Source: Haloterrigena gelatinilytica (GTDB taxonomy: Archaea > Halobacteriota > Halobacteria > Halobacteriales > Natrialbaceae). From it: a stretch of 64,000 nt of DNA. The position numbers and the translations under genes are program-made. Below the pieces are notes generated by a model. It searched no databases, had not been told where the DNA came from, and saw nothing but the letters and a program-made list of their open reading frames with translations. Location of the stretch: positions 248,001 through 312,000 of the forward strand of contig NZ_JABUQZ010000001.1 in assembly GCF_013342145.1 (NCBI RefSeq), written 5' to 3'. Positions within the stretch are counted from its first letter, which is position 1, and every line of letters starts with the position of its first letter. Shown piece after piece: positions 32,521 to 40,841 of this stretch.

Positions 32521-32949
32521 CTATCCGAGGCGCTTGACGTCGACGCGGTGGGGTCCCGCGTCGATCTCGAGTTCCACCGCGTCGACGATCGACGCCTCCG
32601 CTCGCGCCTGCCACTCCTCGACGGCCTCGGCGTGGCGCTTGCGGAGCCGCTCGGTCTCGGACGGGTCGGCGTCCTCGAGTTCCCTCTCGAGGTCCGGGTA
32701 GTCGGCGACGACGTCGTCTTCGATGACGTCCGCGGGCGGGACGTGGATCGCACCGGTCAGTTCGGTATCGTCGCGCCGGTAGACGTGGATTCGCGCCCGC
32801 ATGCGGCCGTGGAACGGCGGCGTCACGCGAAGCACGGCCTCGCCGGGATTCTCACGCGTGTACGCGTAGGCGTTGGCCGCGTCCTCGGCCGACAGCGCCA
32901 GCGAGCGGATGGTCGTCGGATCGTCGTTCTCGTTTGCGTCCCCCGCCAT
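32521..32949 (-). CDS. conserved haloarchaeal protein, unknown function
   Basis: A 142-residue soluble protein beginning MAGDANENDDPTTIRSLALS. The first half has a small alpha/beta region (EDAANAYAYTRENPGEAVLRVTPPFHGRMRARIHVYRR). The second half contains PPADVIEDDVVADYPDLE and a charged helix (SETERLRKRHAEAVEEWQARAE). ATG at 32949 is the first good start before the compact frame. No family name or catalytic motif is recognised. Confidence 0.65.
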   Translation of the reverse strand: MAGDANENDDPTTIRSLALSAEDAANAYAYTRENPGEAVLRVTPPFHGRMRARIHVYRRDDTELTGAIHVPPADVIEDDVVADYPDLERELEDADPSETERLRKRHAEAVEEWQARAEASIVDAVELEIDAGPHRVDVKRLG

Positions 32950-33323
32950 TGGCCCTTCGTTGGGCTCGAGACGGGTAAAGGGTGTATCTTCGATCTTCGG
33001 GACCGGACTCGAGGAGTTGTATTCCCGCTCGATGCGTTCACTCGAGTTGGAAATAGTACAGTCGGATCGAATAGGATTGAGACGGAAACCAGCGTCCTGC
33101 TGATCCTGGCAACAAGGAGTTGCCACCCCCTCCCCAACCGATTCGCTCCCTTCGGTCGCTCATCCCTCGCACAGTTCGTGCCGCGGTTCGTTGGTCACTC
33201 ACCACGGCACAGCGCGCCACCGTACGTCGGATTCCCGAACTACGCTGGCTCCTAACCTCGAGTGAGACGGCACCCGAACCATCTTGACTGTCAATTAGGG
33301 CTCGATTCGATAGCACCCGCCGA
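32950..33323. other. intergenic region carrying dispersed repeat copy A
   Basis: This 374-base gap separates the unknown gene from the 3' end of the cobalamin operon. It holds the dispersed element at 33107-33222 (annotated separately) and otherwise nothing recognisable. Confidence 0.5.
33107..33222. repeat. dispersed intergenic element, copy A
   Basis: The element opens with a perfect hairpin TGGCAAC-AAGGA-GTTGCCA (33107-33125) and continues CCCTCCCCAACCGATTCGCT, then CGCTCATCCCTCGCACA and ends near AGCGCGCCACCG. A second copy with the same order of blocks lies at 58615-58790. No coding potential is seen. It looks like a non-autonomous repeat of the REP/MITE kind. Confidence 0.6.
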
Positions 33324-34082
33324 TCACGACTGTTCGTCGAGCGACGGCCGAAAGACCTCAGCCCGGACGTCCGTCGAGACGCCGTAGGTCGCGTCCGCGG
33401 CCGATTCGGGCGGGTCCTCGTCGCGGTCCGCGTAGTGGGCCCGCAGCGACGCCCCGACGGCCTCCCGGACGCAGGCTCGAGTCGCCCTCCCGACGTCGGT
33501 GCCGCTCCCGGAGAAGGCGGCCCGCTCGCCGGTCGGATCGTGGCCGACGACGACGGCGTCCGTCGTGGTGCCCGGCACGCCGGTCTCGGCGAGCAGCGTC
33601 GCGGCTTTGGCCTCCGCGGCGACGGCGATCAGGTTCGCCAGCGCGCCGGGGGCGAGCGCCCGCGTCGTGCCGACGACGATATTGACGGTGCCGCGGCCCG
33701 GCGCCGCGTCGCCGTCCGCCCCGCCGGGGTCGGCGGGACTCGAGTCGTCCTCCGGGTCCATCGGTAACGCGGCCGGGTTCGAGACGCCGGCGGTCGCGTA
33801 GGCGGTCACGGAACCGCGCCGCGCGCCGCGGGCGTCGGCCTGCTCGACGCCGGTCAAGAGGGTCGGCCCGCCGGCGGCAAAGCCCGCGCGCTCGAGGCGC
33901 TCGTCGACGTACGCCTCGAGATCGGTCCGGTCCCAGCCGTCGGGGACGGTGACGTTGTAGGCGCGGTCGGCGGTCCGGCGGCCGCCGTTCCAGCCGGTCG
34001 AGAGCCACTCCGTCTCCGGGCGCGCCACCCGAAGGACGCCGTCTCGGCGGACCGCCTCGTACGCGGGATCAGTCGCGGTCAT
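33324..34082 (-). CDS. cbiZ: adenosylcobinamide amidohydrolase CbiZ
   Basis: A 252-residue CbiZ. It removes the aminopropanol side arm from adenosylcobinamide or pseudocobalamin to give adenosylcobyric acid, letting the cell salvage incomplete corrinoids. Typical motifs are STGWNGGRRTADRAYNV (about 27-43), TLLTGVEQADARGARRGSVTAYATAGVSNPA (about 74-104), GTVNIVVGTTRALAPGALANLI and TDAVVVGHDPTG. An acidic 20-residue insert (about 108-128) is haloarchaeal in style. It is the last gene of the cobalamin operon, eight bases after cobD. Confidence 0.93.
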   Translation of the reverse strand: MTATDPAYEAVRRDGVLRVARPETEWLSTGWNGGRRTADRAYNVTVPDGWDRTDLEAYVDERLERAGFAAGGPTLLTGVEQADARGARRGSVTAYATAGVSNPAALPMDPEDDSSPADPGGADGDAAPGRGTVNIVVGTTRALAPGALANLIAVAAEAKAATLLAETGVPGTTTDAVVVGHDPTGERAAFSGSGTDVGRATRACVREAVGASLRAHYADRDEDPPESAADATYGVSTDVRAEVFRPSLDEQS

Positions 34083-34090
34083 CCACGGCG

Positions 34091-35158
34091 TCAGTGCTTT
34101 CGTCCGGTACTTGAGTCGTCGGATTCCGATCCGTCGGCGACGCCGAGGGCCGCGAGCAGCCGATCGTTCGACTCGCGGTCCGTGACGGCGACGCGGACGT
34201 GCGAGTCGAGGCCGCGGAAGGTCCGCGCGTCGCGGATCGCGACGCCGTCCGCGCGGGCCGCGGCGATCACGCTGTCGACGTCCCGCTCGCCGACGTCACA
34301 CAGCAGGTAGGGCGCGTCCGACGGCCGGACGTCGAACCGCGAGGCGAGCGCCTCGCGCATTTGCTCGCGCTCGCCGGCGACCCGCTTCCGGGTCTCGCGC
34401 ACGAACGCGTCCCGTCGAAGACAGTGCGCGCCCACTCGAGCCGCTGGCGTGCCCAGCGACCAGGCGCGGCGGGCCGTCTCGAGGGCCTCGCGCCGTTCGC
34501 CCGTCGCGACCGCAAATCCGGCCCGCAGCCCCGGCAGGCCGAACAGTTTGGTCAGCGAGCGGGCGACGATCACGTCTTCGGACTCGAGGCGAGCGGCCGA
34601 CGGCAGGTCGGTAAACCCCAGAAAGGCCTCGTCGACCAGCAGCGTCGTTCCCGCGGCTCCACAGCGGGTTGCGAACGCGGCCAGCGCGTCGGGATCGGCC
34701 GCGTCGCCGGTCGGATTGTTCGGCGTGCAGACGATCGCCAGCGCGCAGTCCTCGAGCGCGTCGCGCTCCGCCGCCAGGATCTCGTCGTGCGGAACGAACC
34801 GCGGCGACGCACCCTGCAGGCGGACTTCGCGAGCGTACTCGCCGAAACTCGGAAACGGAACCAGCGCCTCGTCGCCGGGCTCGAGGGAGACCTCCAACGC
34901 CAGCCGAATCGCGGCCAGGCCGCCGGGGGTCGGAATCACACGCTCGGCCTCGCAGCCGACGAACTCCCCCGCGGCGGCCCGGAACTCGGGGTAGTCGTCG
35001 TCCGGATAGCGCCGCGAGTCCTCGAGGGCGTCCGCGTATACCGCCTCGACGCCGTCGGGCGTGTAGGGGTTGGTGTTGGCCGAGAAGTCGAGGATATCCC
35101 GGTCGGTCTCGCCGCCGTGGGGGACGCGCTCTCCGGTGCGCACCGAGTCAGGGTCCAC
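34091..35158 (-). CDS. cobD: threonine-phosphate decarboxylase CobD
   Basis: A 355-residue fold-type I PLP enzyme related to histidinol-phosphate aminotransferase. It makes aminopropanol phosphate for attachment to cobyric acid. Features are DFSANTNPYTPDG at the N-terminus, PTPGGLAAIRLALE, CTPNNPTGDA, LLVDEAFLGFTD and the PLP-lysine motif VARSLTKLFGLPGLRAGFA. The operon setting with CbiB, CobS and CobY supports CobD over HisC. It overlaps cobT by 11 bases and precedes cbiZ by eight bases. Confidence 0.9.
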   Translation of the reverse strand: MDPDSVRTGERVPHGGETDRDILDFSANTNPYTPDGVEAVYADALEDSRRYPDDDYPEFRAAAGEFVGCEAERVIPTPGGLAAIRLALEVSLEPGDEALVPFPSFGEYAREVRLQGASPRFVPHDEILAAERDALEDCALAIVCTPNNPTGDAADPDALAAFATRCGAAGTTLLVDEAFLGFTDLPSAARLESEDVIVARSLTKLFGLPGLRAGFAVATGERREALETARRAWSLGTPAARVGAHCLRRDAFVRETRKRVAGEREQMREALASRFDVRPSDAPYLLCDVGERDVDSVIAAARADGVAIRDARTFRGLDSHVRVAVTDRESNDRLLAALGVADGSESDDSSTGRKH

Positions 35159-36200
35159 GGTCGCCCTCCGTCTCCGGGTTCGTCTCTGCCTCCGGATCCG
35201 AGCCCGGTCCCCCGTCGGCGTCGATGCCGAGCCGGTCGCAGACCGCCTCGAGTCGATCCAGTACCTCGTCCATCCGGCCGTCGGGGACCAGCGAGAGCGC
35301 GCCGCCCATCGCGACGCCCTCCTTGGCCTCGCCGGCGCAGTACCGGGCCATGGCGACGTGGTCGCGCGAATCGAAGCCGGGATCCGTGACGGTCAGCTCG
35401 CAGTTCAGCCGGTAGCAGGCCTCGCCGAGCCGGTCGCCCTGCTCGTCTTCGACGAACGAGGTCGTCGCGATCGACAGCGGGTCGTCGACGTCGGCGTGGC
35501 GCAGGGCCGTCGCGACGGCCACCATCTGGGTACCGCCGGCCAGCGTCACGTCGGTGCCCGACTCGAGCGCGCCGGCCGCGACGCCGGCCACCGTCGCCTG
35601 GACCGGGTCGCCGACGGCGCGGATCGCCGCGAGCGGGTCGGCCTCGCAGTCGCCGGCCTCGAGGTCGCTCGCCGCCAGCGCCTCGTCGACGACCCGCCGT
35701 TTGCGTTCGATCGGGTTCTTCGGGAGCGAGGAGGAGACGCCGGTCGGTTCGCCCAGCGCGGTGAGCACGCCCAGCGCGGTCGTCGTCCCGCCCGGCACGG
35801 TCTCGCCGATCAGGAGGTCGTCGTCGGGGAGGCTCGCGCCGAACGAGCGGGCGCGGTCGAAGATCGCCGCCGCGTCGGGGACGGCCTCGACCTCGCGGAC
35901 GTCGGCTCCGGGCTCGACGCCCAGATCGACCGTCGGCGCGCCCGTCGGCTGAGCGAGGCCGGCGTCGACCACGGTAGTATCGAAGCCGACGACCTCTCGG
36001 ACGGCCCGGGTCACCGCGGCCGGCGTCGGACAGCCGTTCGGACTCACCGGCGTCACGGGGGCCGTCGTCGGCTTCCCGTACTCGAGGATCTCGACGTCCG
36101 CGGAGGGGGTGTGTTCCATCAGCTCCGGAGTGGCGCCGGCGGCGCTGATGCCGTCGATCAGGGCCGTCTCGGTCGTCCCGGCGGGGAGGATCACGCGCAT
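35148..36200 (-). CDS. cobT: archaeal CobT-like nucleotide-dimethylbenzimidazole phosphoribosyltransferase
   Basis: A 350-residue member of the archaeal CobT/UPF0284 family, which activates the lower-ligand base as an alpha-ribotide. Family segments are TPVSPNGCPTPAAVTRAV, DLLIGETVPGGTTTALGVL, KNPIERKRRVVDEAL, VTLAGGTQMVAVATAL and CAGEAKEGVAMGGALSL. The C-terminus ends in an acidic, Gly/Pro-rich tail (about 330-350), probably a haloarchaeal extension. One base separates its upstream end from the cobY stop. It overlaps cobD at its 3' end, so both are translationally coupled. Confidence 0.9.
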   Translation of the reverse strand: MRVILPAGTTETALIDGISAAGATPELMEHTPSADVEILEYGKPTTAPVTPVSPNGCPTPAAVTRAVREVVGFDTTVVDAGLAQPTGAPTVDLGVEPGADVREVEAVPDAAAIFDRARSFGASLPDDDLLIGETVPGGTTTALGVLTALGEPTGVSSSLPKNPIERKRRVVDEALAASDLEAGDCEADPLAAIRAVGDPVQATVAGVAAGALESGTDVTLAGGTQMVAVATALRHADVDDPLSIATTSFVEDEQGDRLGEACYRLNCELTVTDPGFDSRDHVAMARYCAGEAKEGVAMGGALSLVPDGRMDEVLDRLEAVCDRLGIDADGGPGSDPEAETNPETEGDRGP

Positions 36201-36201
36201 C

Positions 36202-36804
36202 TCAGCGGTCCTCCGTGGCCGCCGCGGACAGCTGCGCTGTCGCGGTGCGGGCGTCTTCGCGTCGGTTCACGTTGATCGCGAGTCGCGGGTCGTAGTGTAC
36301 GCGTGTCATGGATTCGTCCGAATCGCCGACTACGTTGACCCCGGTCGGCGCGAGGTGGTCGTCCGCCTCGAGCGTCGCGTCGACGCTGACGCCGAGCCGG
36401 CGCTTGAGCGCGACGGGGACGGCGACGGTCAGCGACGCGGTGGTATCGCGGTCGCGGTAGGGCTCGACGATCCGATCGACGACGGCCCCCTCGAGCAGCG
36501 GGACGTCGGCCGCGACGGTGAGGATCGGCGGTTCGATCGCGGGCCGCTCGAGCAGTTCCACCAGGTCGGCCACGTAACCGTCGCCGTCCGTCTCGATCGT
36601 CGTCACGCCGTCGGTCGACTCGAGGTGCGTTCGCGTTTCGGGGGCGTTCGGCGAGACGGCGGCGTAAACGGCGTCGACGCGGCTCTCCTCGAGGCCTGCG
36701 AGCACGCGATCGACCATCGCGACCCCGTCGATCGGGTGCAGCGGTTTCTCGCGGGGGCTCTCGAGGCGGGTCCCCTTCCCGCCGCACATCACGACAGCGT
36801 CCAC
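36202..36804 (-). CDS. cobY: adenosylcobinamide-phosphate guanylyltransferase CobY
   Basis: A 200-residue archaeal, non-orthologous replacement of CobU, transferring GMP from GTP to adenosylcobinamide phosphate. The nucleotidyltransferase signature is MCGGKGTRLESPREKPL near the N-terminus, followed by ILTVAADVPLLEGAVV and PTGVNVVGDS. The start is a GTG at 36804, where the sequence reads VDAVVMCGGKG. The longer open frame upstream is antisense-like arginine-rich sequence overlapping cobS and is not coding. It overlaps the cobS 3' end by 16 bases. Confidence 0.9.
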   Translation of the reverse strand: MDAVVMCGGKGTRLESPREKPLHPIDGVAMVDRVLAGLEESRVDAVYAAVSPNAPETRTHLESTDGVTTIETDGDGYVADLVELLERPAIEPPILTVAADVPLLEGAVVDRIVEPYRDRDTTASLTVAVPVALKRRLGVSVDATLEADDHLAPTGVNVVGDSDESMTRVHYDPRLAINVNRREDARTATAQLSAAATEDR

Positions 36805-37547
36805 GCGATCACCCCCAGGTGGACGCCGGCGACGCGGCCGATCTCGTTGGCCGCGCCGAAGATATCGCCGTTTACGCCGCCGAGGTGGCCCGTCGCCCAG
36901 TTCCAGGGGAGGCCGATCCCCGCGAGGGCGCCGCCGAGGGCGACCGCCGCCGCCGGGTTCGGCCACGTCAGCGCGGCGGCCGGCAGGGCGATCAGGGCGG
37001 GTGCGACGAACGAGAGCGGATCGGACGCCGTCGTGAACTGCCTGCCCATCCCGTCGTCGCTCGCCGTACCGAAACAGGCCATCGCGGCCATCCCGAGTTT
37101 CGTCCCGACTTCGGCGGCGACCGCGACGCCGATCGCGCGACGGGGAGGGAGTCCGGCGAGGGAGAGCCCGCCCAGCGCCAGCGCGACGACGACCAGGGAA
37201 ACCGCCAGCAGCGCGCCGACGCCGGTCGTCGTGTCCTTCAGGACCTCCCGGCGGCGCTCGCGGTCGCCGTGGACGACGAGCGCGTCGCCCAGATCCGCGA
37301 CCCCGTCGAGGTGGTGGATCCCGAGCACGGCGTAGACGGCCAGCAGGTAGCCCAGCGCGACGGTCGCAGCCGGGAGCGCCTCGGTCGCGAGCAGGGGGAG
37401 GGCGGCCAGCGCGCCCGCGACGTAGCCGACGACCGGGAACGCTGCCGGACTCGAGCGAAACGCCGCCCAGTCGCCGTCGCGGTGGCCGACCGGCAGCCGC
37501 GTCAGGAAGCCCAGCGCGCCGCGGACGGCGGCGAGTCCCCCGATCAC
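36789..37547 (-). CDS. cobS: adenosylcobinamide-GDP ribazoletransferase CobS
   Basis: A 252-residue integral membrane enzyme joining adenosylcobinamide-GDP with the alpha-ribotide in the last steps of coenzyme B12 assembly. The N-terminus reads VIGGLAAVRGALGFLTRLPVG from a GTG at 37547. The catalytic acidic motif is LGIHHLDGVADLGDALVVHGDRERRREVLKD-like (about 75-105), and several hydrophobic helices follow (for example LLAVSLVVVALALGGLSLAG). It overlaps cbiB by four bases and cobY by 16. Confidence 0.92.
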   Translation of the reverse strand: MIGGLAAVRGALGFLTRLPVGHRDGDWAAFRSSPAAFPVVGYVAGALAALPLLATEALPAATVALGYLLAVYAVLGIHHLDGVADLGDALVVHGDRERRREVLKDTTTGVGALLAVSLVVVALALGGLSLAGLPPRRAIGVAVAAEVGTKLGMAAMACFGTASDDGMGRQFTTASDPLSFVAPALIALPAAALTWPNPAAAVALGGALAGIGLPWNWATGHLGGVNGDIFGAANEIGRVAGVHLGVIAWTLS

Positions 37548-38680
37548 GCGACCATCACCTCGAGGTCCGGCAACGTCCCTATCGCTCCGGCGAGCGCGTC
37601 GATGGGGGGTGCGACGCCCGCGCCGAACGCGGCGCCGATACCGGCGGTCGGGCCCGTCGGGACCGGCTGTCCGCCTCCGGGCGGCGCGATCACCGTCACG
37701 CCCGCCGCGAGGAGGACGGCGACGACGAGGGCGGCGACGGCCGCCCGACCGACGACGGCGATGGCCCGCTCGCCGTCGGCGACCGTCGGCAGCTCGGCCC
37801 CTGGATTCAGGTCGTAGACGCCCGCCTTGCGCAGTCGAACCGAGAGGACGCAGGCGAGGGCGGCCATGGGCCATCCGGAGTTGGGCGAGGGCGGATCCCG
37901 GGCCCACCTCCTTGCCCGCCAGAGCGCGAGCGGGTCGGCCGCGGCGACGGCGACGGTGACCGCGGCCAGCCGCGCGGGGAGCCACATCACGAGGTCGTCG
38001 AGTCGTGCGCTCGCGGTGCCGTGTGGCTTCGCGGGATAACCGAGCATCGAGTCCAGCGTGTTGACGCCCTTGACCCACGCCGCGGCGGCCGCCGCGGCCG
38101 GCAGCGAGATCGGCGCGAGGAGGGCGAAGGGGAGGAGCGTCGCGACCAGCCCGTCCGCGAGGTTCTCGCCGGCGCTCTCGACCGCCGCGCTGCGGATCTC
38201 GGCCGCCGAGAGCGCTGACGTGTCGCGACCGACGAGGCCCCGAACCCGCTCGCGGGCCGTCTCGAGGCCGTCGGCGGCTCCGGCCTCGGAACTGGTGTCA
38301 GCACCCTCCGTTCCGGCGGTCACCGTCGCAGTTGCGGTGGCCGCAGTGGCGTCCACGACCGCCCGAGTCAACTCGAGCAGCGAGCGCAGGCTGGTCGTCA
38401 GAAAGAGGACGATTCCGGCGACGACGGCCCCCGCGAGCGGCGATCGGGCGCCGGCGATCACGACGGCGCCGCCCGCGGCGATCGCGGGACACAGCGGCGC
38501 GAGCACGGCGATGCCGACCCCGGCCAGCCGCTGCCCGCGCTCGGTGGCGGCCCACTCCCGGTCGAGCGCGCCGACCAGTCGGCCGAACCACGCCACCGGG
38601 TGGAGCGCGTTCGGCGGCTCGCCGACCAGCAGGTCGAGGCTGAAGGCCAGCCCGAACAGCGCGATCGTCGTCAGTAGCAC
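37544..38680 (-). CDS. cbiB: adenosylcobinamide-phosphate synthase CbiB
   Basis: A 378-residue membrane enzyme that attaches aminopropanol or its phosphate to adenosylcobyric acid. It starts with GTG at 38680. Family motifs are LAFSLDLLVGEPPNALHPVAWFGRLV (about 10-35), RSAAVESAGENLADGLVATLL, NTLDSMLGYPAKPHGTASARLDD and GWPMAALACVLSVRL. An Ala/Thr/Glu-rich insert (about 115-140) separates the N-terminal helices from the core, as in other haloarchaeal copies. The overlap with cobS is four bases, indicating translational coupling. Confidence 0.92.
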   Translation of the reverse strand: MLLTTIALFGLAFSLDLLVGEPPNALHPVAWFGRLVGALDREWAATERGQRLAGVGIAVLAPLCPAIAAGGAVVIAGARSPLAGAVVAGIVLFLTTSLRSLLELTRAVVDATAATATATVTAGTEGADTSSEAGAADGLETARERVRGLVGRDTSALSAAEIRSAAVESAGENLADGLVATLLPFALLAPISLPAAAAAAAWVKGVNTLDSMLGYPAKPHGTASARLDDLVMWLPARLAAVTVAVAAADPLALWRARRWARDPPSPNSGWPMAALACVLSVRLRKAGVYDLNPGAELPTVADGERAIAVVGRAAVAALVVAVLLAAGVTVIAPPGGGQPVPTGPTAGIGAAFGAGVAPPIDALAGAIGTLPDLEVMVA

Positions 38681-38747
38681 GGTCGTCCCTCCGGGCCCCG
38701 ATCGCGGGGCCGCGTTCCGTTCGCACTCGCGGTGTCTCGCCGCGAGG

Positions 38748-39407
38748 TCATGATTCCCGTGACTCTCCGCGGGATTCCCGCGACTCCTCGAGGGCTGACA
38801 GGCGGTCCGGGACCGTCTCGAGCGGACAGTCCTCGAGCAACAGCGCCGTTCCGCCCACGTTCTCGACGCCGCCGTCGGCCCGGGGGTCGTCGCCGACGTG
38901 GACGAGGTCGGCGGGATCGACGCCGAGGCGATCGGCGGTCAGTTCGAAGATCTGGGGCGCGGGCTTGCGCCAGCCGCAGCCGACGCTGGTCACGATCGCG
39001 TCGAAGTCGTCGCGCTCGAAGGCCGAGCGGACGAGGGTGCGGCCGACCAGTTCGGGGACGCTGCAGTTCGAACAGATCGCGACCGGCCCCGTTTCGCGGG
39101 CGGCCGCGACGGCCTCGACGGCGCCCGGTCTGGTCTCGACCGTCGGGTCGAACGCCGCGACGACCGCTCGCCGGGCCGCGTTGCGCTCGTAGCTGACGTC
39201 GCGGCTCGCGAGCGCGCGCGAGACGTGAGCCGGCAGCGGCACCTCGGCGCCCTCGGGGGCGTCGACGTGGGCCTCGGCGTAGGCCTCGTTCCAGTCGTCT
39301 GGGACCGCGACGCCGCGGTCCGCGAGTTCCTCGGCCACGGCTGCGGCCGGGTCGGACGGTCTCTCGGCGGTCACGAGCGTTCCGAAGAGGTCGAACGATA
39401 CTCCCAC
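38748..39407 (-). CDS. HAD-superfamily hydrolase heading the cobalamin operon
   Basis: A 219-residue haloacid dehalogenase-like phosphatase. The nucleophile motif is SFDLFGTLV (about 4-12), motif II is AICSNCSVP, motif III is the Lys in GWRKPAPQIFE, and motif IV is HVGDDPRADGGVENVGG. The start is a GTG at 39407, supported by a TATA-like ATTAAAG (about 39431-39437, minus strand) 24-30 bases upstream. It is the first gene of the run ending with cbiZ. Alpha-ribazole-phosphate phosphatase activity would fit the pathway gap left by the absence of CobC here, but other substrates are possible. Confidence 0.8.
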   Translation of the reverse strand: MGVSFDLFGTLVTAERPSDPAAAVAEELADRGVAVPDDWNEAYAEAHVDAPEGAEVPLPAHVSRALASRDVSYERNAARRAVVAAFDPTVETRPGAVEAVAAARETGPVAICSNCSVPELVGRTLVRSAFERDDFDAIVTSVGCGWRKPAPQIFELTADRLGVDPADLVHVGDDPRADGGVENVGGTALLLEDCPLETVPDRLSALEESRESRGESRES

Positions 39408-39519
39408 GAGTGTGTAACTAGCACAAACTGACTTTAATTTCGCGGTCGGAACGCGATCGATCGGCGGCGGGAAAAGATTTGTAACGACCACGGTCAGGTT
39501 AGTGATCGAGGCTTCCCCG

Positions 39520-40116
39520 ATGTCCCGACGATCCCCCTCCACCTCCCGATTCGTCCGCCGCGTTCGGCGCACCGTCCGAGCGAGTCTCGAAACGGTCAAA
39601 TCCCTGGTTCGGGTCGGTTCCCGTTCCGATGCCGCCGTCGACGAGTCGACGCTCGTAGACGATCCGCACCACGACCGTCGCGACCGTCACGATTCGACGG
39701 ACTGGCACCGTTCCGACCGCCACGGCGGGCCCGATCGACACGGCCGACCCGAGCGCGACCGCGACGCCGACGCGCGACTCGAGTCCGGTTCGGATCCGAG
39801 TCCGGAGTCGCCTCCGGGGTCGAAAGCCGCCCTGCTCGACCCTGCAACCGGTCCCACGAGCCAGAGCGAGATCCTCGAGCACGGCTGCGTGCCGGCTCAG
39901 TACGTCCGCGTCGTTCTGACCGAACACGGCGGCCGACTCAAGCAGCGGCGCTTCGTCGACGAGTACGGCTGGTCGCCGTCGACGATCAGCGAACTCCTCT
40001 CGTCGCTCGAGGACGACGGCGCGGTCGAGCGCTATCGGATCGGCCGCGAGAAGGTGATTCGCCTCCCCGACGAGCAGCAGCGGCTGGCGCCGACGGCGGG
40101 AGAGTCGCGAAACTAG
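39520..40116 (+). CDS. winged helix-turn-helix regulator, basic N-terminus
   Basis: A 198-residue protein from ATG at 39520. A GTG at 39502 gives 204 residues and lies about 27 bases after a TTTGTA element, so it may be the real leaderless start. The first 35 residues are Arg-rich (SRFVRRVRRTVRASLETVKS), then come Asp/Arg/His-rich low complexity (about 45-100) and a C-terminal MarR-like winged helix (about 120-190): AQYVRVVLTEHGGRLKQRRF and WSPSTISELLSSLEDDGAVERYRIGREKV. It is divergent from the cobalamin operon and could control it, though the shared promoter gives no direct proof. Confidence 0.72.
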   Translation: MSRRSPSTSRFVRRVRRTVRASLETVKSLVRVGSRSDAAVDESTLVDDPHHDRRDRHDSTDWHRSDRHGGPDRHGRPERDRDADARLESGSDPSPESPPGSKAALLDPATGPTSQSEILEHGCVPAQYVRVVLTEHGGRLKQRRFVDEYGWSPSTISELLSSLEDDGAVERYRIGREKVIRLPDEQQRLAPTAGESRN

Positions 40117-40140
40117 CGCTCGGTAGAACGGCGGCCGCCC

Positions 40141-40752
40141 TCAGTCGAGGCGAGCGAACGCGAGGTTGCCGGAGATGTTCTTGATGTAGATGTCGACGAC
40201 GTCGCCCTCCTCGGCGCCGGGGACGAAGATCGTGTACTCGCCCTTCTCGGCGACACCGTCGCCCTTGCGGCCGGTACCGGTGATCTCGACGGTGTAGGTC
40301 TTGCCCTCTTCGACGGCGTCCTGCTGTTGTTGCTGCTGGCTGCTCGTCGAGCGCTTGGTGACGGGGCGGAACGCACCGCAGGCGTCACAGCGCAGCATGG
40401 GCGTGCGGTCCTCGCGGACGAGGCGGGTGTCGGGCAGGCCACACTCCGAACAGAGGACGTACTCGTCGACGTAGGCGTCGACGGCCGCGTTGAAGTCCTG
40501 CTCGGAGAAGGTGCCGTTGTACCGACCGCGACCGTCCTCGAGTTTGCCGCTGGTACCGAGTTCGCGCTGGATGAACCGGTGGAGGTGTTCGTCCTCGCGC
40601 GAGAGCACGTCGGCGATTTCGCCGAGGTTCGTAAAGCGCGTGAAGGCGCCGTCCTTCTGGGGGACGGCGTCGGGGATCTGCAGTCGCTCCTCGTCGCCGC
40701 CGATGTCCGGTACGTCGTCCATCGCCCGGTCGAGACTCGCTTCGTAATCCAT
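40141..40752 (-). CDS. eif2b: translation initiation factor aIF2 beta subunit with TRAM tail
   Basis: A 203-residue aIF2-beta. The N-terminal part begins MDYEASLDRAMDDVPDIGGD. The central alpha-beta domain has FIQRELGTSGKLEDGRGRYNG, and the zinc ribbon is VLCSECGLPDTRL with LRCDACGAFRPV (about 99-129). Behind it comes a linker with six glutamines, then a roughly 65-residue TRAM domain (TYTVEITGTGRKGDGVAEKG to the end). TRAM is an RNA-binding fold not present in most aIF2-beta subunits. The ATG at 40752 fits the family. The tail is known to me in haloarchaeal copies, so it is lineage-typical rather than unique. Confidence 0.93.
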   Translation of the reverse strand: MDYEASLDRAMDDVPDIGGDEERLQIPDAVPQKDGAFTRFTNLGEIADVLSREDEHLHRFIQRELGTSGKLEDGRGRYNGTFSEQDFNAAVDAYVDEYVLCSECGLPDTRLVREDRTPMLRCDACGAFRPVTKRSTSSQQQQQQDAVEEGKTYTVEITGTGRKGDGVAEKGEYTIFVPGAEEGDVVDIYIKNISGNLAFARLD

Positions 40753-40841
40753 ACGCGAGAACAGGGGACCGGGACGTAAATCCGTTCTGCTATCACAATC
40801 GAGAGACGGGAGGCCGATCCGCCCTCACGGCCGTCGAGGGC

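Noticed and set aside
33324-39407. Cobalamin riboswitch upstream of the operon
   Set aside because: The HAD gene appears leaderless (TATA 24-30 bases before its GTG), leaving no room for a leader RNA.
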